A stretch of DNA of 64,000 bases, from NCBI RefSeq assembly GCF_008831285.2, contig NW_022204507.1:186001-250000 (forward strand). The letters are read 5' to 3'. This document shows, one piece after another, positions 61,151 through 64,000 of this stretch (within the stretch, counting starts at the first letter, position 1; every line of letters starts with the position of its first letter). Both the position numbers and the translations under genes were made by a program. The DNA is from Nymphaea colorata (taxonomy: Eukaryota; Streptophyta; Magnoliopsida; Nymphaeales; Nymphaeaceae). A model generated the notes under the pieces. It did no database searches. It was not told the origin of the DNA and worked only from the letters and a program-made list of their open reading frames with translations.

Positions 61151-62140
61151 ACGAACACACCCATGTTAAGCACCAAACATGCAAGGTGGCCTATCTCTAT
61201 TTTGGATACGTCTAGAAGATGTTTCAATGCCATTAAACCTAGTTTTCTTGACTCGTAATAATTTATTTTTTCTTTTCCTTATCTTGGGTTTTTCATATAT
61301 ACTTCTAGGACCCAGTATTTCCTCAAATTGTTCTGACCAGTCAACTCTTATTATGTTTTCATTTATCCATTTTTTTGCAATGAACATATCCAAATAATAT
61401 TACAAAAGAAATGATTTAAAGAAAAGAAAGAAGCATAAAGGTGTAAAAAAAAAATTGAAAGAAAAAGACAGTAGGAAGAGGAGGAGGATTCCTTTTGGGG
61501 GCGAAGAGAGAGAATAGATCTTGTTAATTTTCTTTTTGTTTTTTGCATTCTATCTTTATTATTTTATGAATTTTTCCCATTAATTTGGTTGGGATAACTT
61601 TTCAAAAAGTTTATGATGGATGATACCATTTTCTTGAAATTTACTACTTGATCTTCGACCTTTTTTGCAAAAACATTTACGGTCATGGGATATATGTGAT
61701 ATTTTAAAAGAATTTATAGGTTTGAGGAGTGCCTGGTTGGCTGGGTTTCCAAACATGGTCTATATTTATTCATCCCCATTGAGTCGAGGTGAGTAATTTA
61801 ATTTGTATTTTCTATGTGTTTTTCTCCTACAAATACGAAAAGATAATTTTTCATGTGCACAGAGTGAACCTTATCGCTCGGTTGAGAGGCTGAAGCCTCC
61901 CTTTCTTCCCGAGACCGCGTTAGGACTCCACTAAGGATGTTAGATCTACCTACTCATAATTGATGACTTGGGCTCTTTATATAAGCTAATTAAGTACTTC
62001 TCAACTGGTCAATGATGGGGTAATTTTATATTGAAGAAAATTCTTATGCATTTCTTTTTTCCTCTTTTTTTGTTTATATGTAACCAAACTTTCACTAACA
62101 AACATGGCCTATATTCAGACCAAAAACTAATTAGGGCTTC
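61150..62140. other. AT-rich non-coding block, C4
   Basis: Collinear with 8240-9354; no gene seen. Confidence 0.5.
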
Positions 62141-62148
62141 GGATAATC

Positions 62149-62500
62149 TAGGCTTGGATATCAGCCTGGCATGGTCAATAAGAAGTCAGGCTCGGGCCGG
62201 GCCACAACTCGTAACTGTGACTTGACCCAGGCCCAACACTCGAAACCTAACCTCAGGCCCTGCTCAGTTAAAATTAAAAATATATATTTTTAACATAAAA
62301 TAATATATAAATATAATTAATTGTAAAAAATACTATAATTATATATATATAATAAACAAAAATAATATTAAAAATATTTTATCAGGTGGAATCGGGCTTA
62401 GTCAAGCCCACCCGATTCAGCCAGATGCCTTTTTTAGGGCCTGAGCCCGGGCTCAAGTCGGGACGGGTACTGGGTACCGATGCCCCAATGCCCAAGCTTA
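62149..62500. mobile_element. hAT-type MITE, 352 bp, C4
   Basis: Starts TAGGCTTGGATATC and ends CCCAAGCTTA. The right target duplication TGGCAATC (62501-62508) matches C2; the left one (GGATAATC, 62141-62148) is eroded. The interior resembles C1. Confidence 0.8.
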
Positions 62501-62635
62501 TGGCAATCTGAGGAAAAGTGGGTATTCCATGTGCAAGCACCTCTACATACGACAGGGCACCGGGGACCTGTCTTGCAAAGGGGGTTTAGCCCATTGAGCT
62601 GAGACCCAGTCTCCTCAAACATTAAAATCATTTTG

Positions 62636-63252
62636 CTACTATTGGTCCAAAGGAAACTCAGCCACTCATGTACTAATGGTTGGACTTAAGTAAACCGTGA
62701 CCTATGTGATAGGGTTGTTTGACAGCGAAGACACCTTTTCAAGGTTATTATTACATTTATAGAACACTAAACTTAATCTTGTATGAGTCTAACCCACTCT
62801 TTAGAGAAGATTTATGAGGCACTTAGAATATCCTTACTGTAAGTTACCTACTATGAGTTCATTCGATAAAGAGAAAAGTTTGTTACCAATACATAAACCT
62901 ACCCCAAACATTGAAGAGATTCATAGAATATTATGTTACAAATTTTCATGCATTTCCTCCAATCTTTGAGACAAATTTATGAAATAATAACAAATTAATA
63001 CTATTACCAATCCAACCCTATTAATCCACATGGCTGTGCTATTCTCCCATGGCCCCAAGCAGGTCTTCTCTCCCCATACAAATTTTAGAAGCTGGTTATG
63101 TATGCCATGCCATGTATGAATATTTTATGCATCATTTTATTAATAACAAAAATGCCCATGATTAATAAAAAAAGAAACTATTTTGTATGAAGAAAAAAGG
63201 AAACCGATAAAAGAAGATTTTGAGGTTCTATAAATGTAAAACTTATTAGTTT
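62636..63252. other. C4-specific ~615-bp block
   Basis: Interrupts the run TTAAAATCATTTTGC...GCATATTGTTATGACC that is continuous in C1 (9838) and C2. No ORF of note and no clear terminal inverted repeat. It is either an insertion in C4 or an ancestral piece lost from C1 and C2. Confidence 0.55.
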
Positions 63253-63317
63253 GTATAGGCATATTGTTATGACCAATATACCCCTTTAAGTGATAAAAAC
63301 GCATCTTCGCTTTTTTT

Positions 63318-63690
63318 GTCATACTAATAGTGTTATCTCGTTATCTCATAAATATTTTGTTATTCATACTTATGTTCAGCGTTATCTCATACATCCATCA
63401 TTATCTCATACATATTTGTTACCTCATACACATTATCGCATACATATTTATTATCTCATACCTATTTGTTAACTCAAACTTCCGCCATTCTTTCATACCT
63501 ATTTGTTATCTCATATCCATTTGTATCTCCCACCTATTTGTTATTTCATACATATTATCTTATATGTATTTGTTATTTCATATACATTACCTATTTGTTA
63601 TCTTATATATCTGTTATTATCTCATGCCTATTTATTATCTCATACTTGTTATCTCACACCTATTTGTTATCTCATACACATACATGCACA
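63318..63690. repeat. 18-bp minisatellite, C4
   Basis: Same unit family as 9901-10275, with similar order of variant units. Confidence 0.9.
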
Positions 63691-64000
63691 ATATTGGAGC
63701 ATTAAAGTAAATATGCATATTGGTAGTAGCGTCCACAACCGGCATATGCTCATTACATACATGGAGCGGCATAGAGAACTTGGTCCCACAAATTTTTTCA
63801 AAAACATATTCTCACATGTTACAAGTCAAGTGCTAGAATCTAAGTCAAAGTAGAGAAAACTACAAACATTTAGGCAACTGCAAATTATGTCCATCTCAAT
63901 TTTCAGAGAGCTACCTCAGGATGATCATTAAATTGAAGGGACAACTTAAAATTGCTTACATTAACCAAAATTACTCATACTTCTGATTTTTGTTCAGCTG
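63691..64000. other. Non-coding spacer, C4, cut by window end
   Basis: Collinear with 10276-10590; no gene seen. Confidence 0.5.

Larger units (their letters stand above)
54639..64000 (+). repeat. Large tandem unit, copy C4 (right end cut by window)
   Basis: Begins inside the minus-strand copia remnant (equivalent to ~40040). It has two deletions of about 3.1 kb each (scars near 59688 and 59900) and two copy-specific extra blocks (57066-57605 and 62636-63252). Some gag positions look more ancestral than in the other copies. Confidence 0.8.

Noticed and set aside
1-64000. tRNA, rRNA or snRNA genes
   Set aside because: No cloverleaf-compatible boxes or conserved rRNA words noticed on either strand. 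A covariance-model scan would be decisive but could not be run.
1-64000. Endogenous pararetrovirus
   Set aside because: All reverse transcriptase words match the Ty1/copia order (protease, pre-integrase, linker, RT, RNase H). No movement protein or coat-type zinc motif was seen.

Overview
The window looks like repeat-rich, AT-rich nuclear DNA of a flowering plant. The evidence is several decayed Ty1/copia polyprotein remnants, a hAT-type MITE with 8-bp target duplications, plant-style TATA boxes with CT/GA-rich leaders, and long (TA)n and (CT)n microsatellites. I see no intact protein-coding gene, no rRNA or tRNA gene and no bacterial features. The species cannot be told from the sequence.

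The dominant structure is a large unit present about four times in the same orientation. Copy C1 is 1..~18190 (cut by the window start), C2 is ~18660..38845, C3 is ~38846..54638 and C4 is ~54639..64000 (cut by the window end). One anchor, the DSG of a copia protease, lies at 2557, 20032, 43589 and 58784, so the spacings are 17475, 23557 and 15195 bases. Spacing varies because each copy carries its own large deletions and insertions; aligned parts look roughly 90-95% identical by eye.

Order inside a complete unit: (a) a minus-strand copia reverse transcriptase/RNase H remnant (39470-40640; shortened in C4; missing from C2, and lying outside the window for C1). (b) A ~1 kb unassigned flank. (c) A plus-strand copia remnant with gag, protease and pre-integrase but no integrase core. 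It is fullest in C3, internally deleted in C1 and C2, and truncated in C4. (d) A GC-richer minus-strand stretch with a TATA box, GA-rich leader, open first exon and short intron, which looks like the 5' end of a host gene. (e) A CT/TA/TG microsatellite. (f) A long block of degenerate 'atccaaaatct'-like words. (g) An orphan copia RNase H tail with polypurine tract and LTR-like sequence. (h) The hAT MITE. (i) An 18-bp minisatellite. (j) A second TA/CT microsatellite. (k) ~5-6 kb of mostly featureless DNA holding a few unrecognised ORFs. (l) A ~2 kb tail ending in a small hairpin.

Nothing here forms a working pathway. The value of the window is structural. Copy-specific deletions, often with 2-5 bp of junction microhomology, together with shared frameshifts and insertions, let the order of events be reconstructed. 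The captured promoter plus first exon, best preserved in C3, is the item most likely to have biological output.
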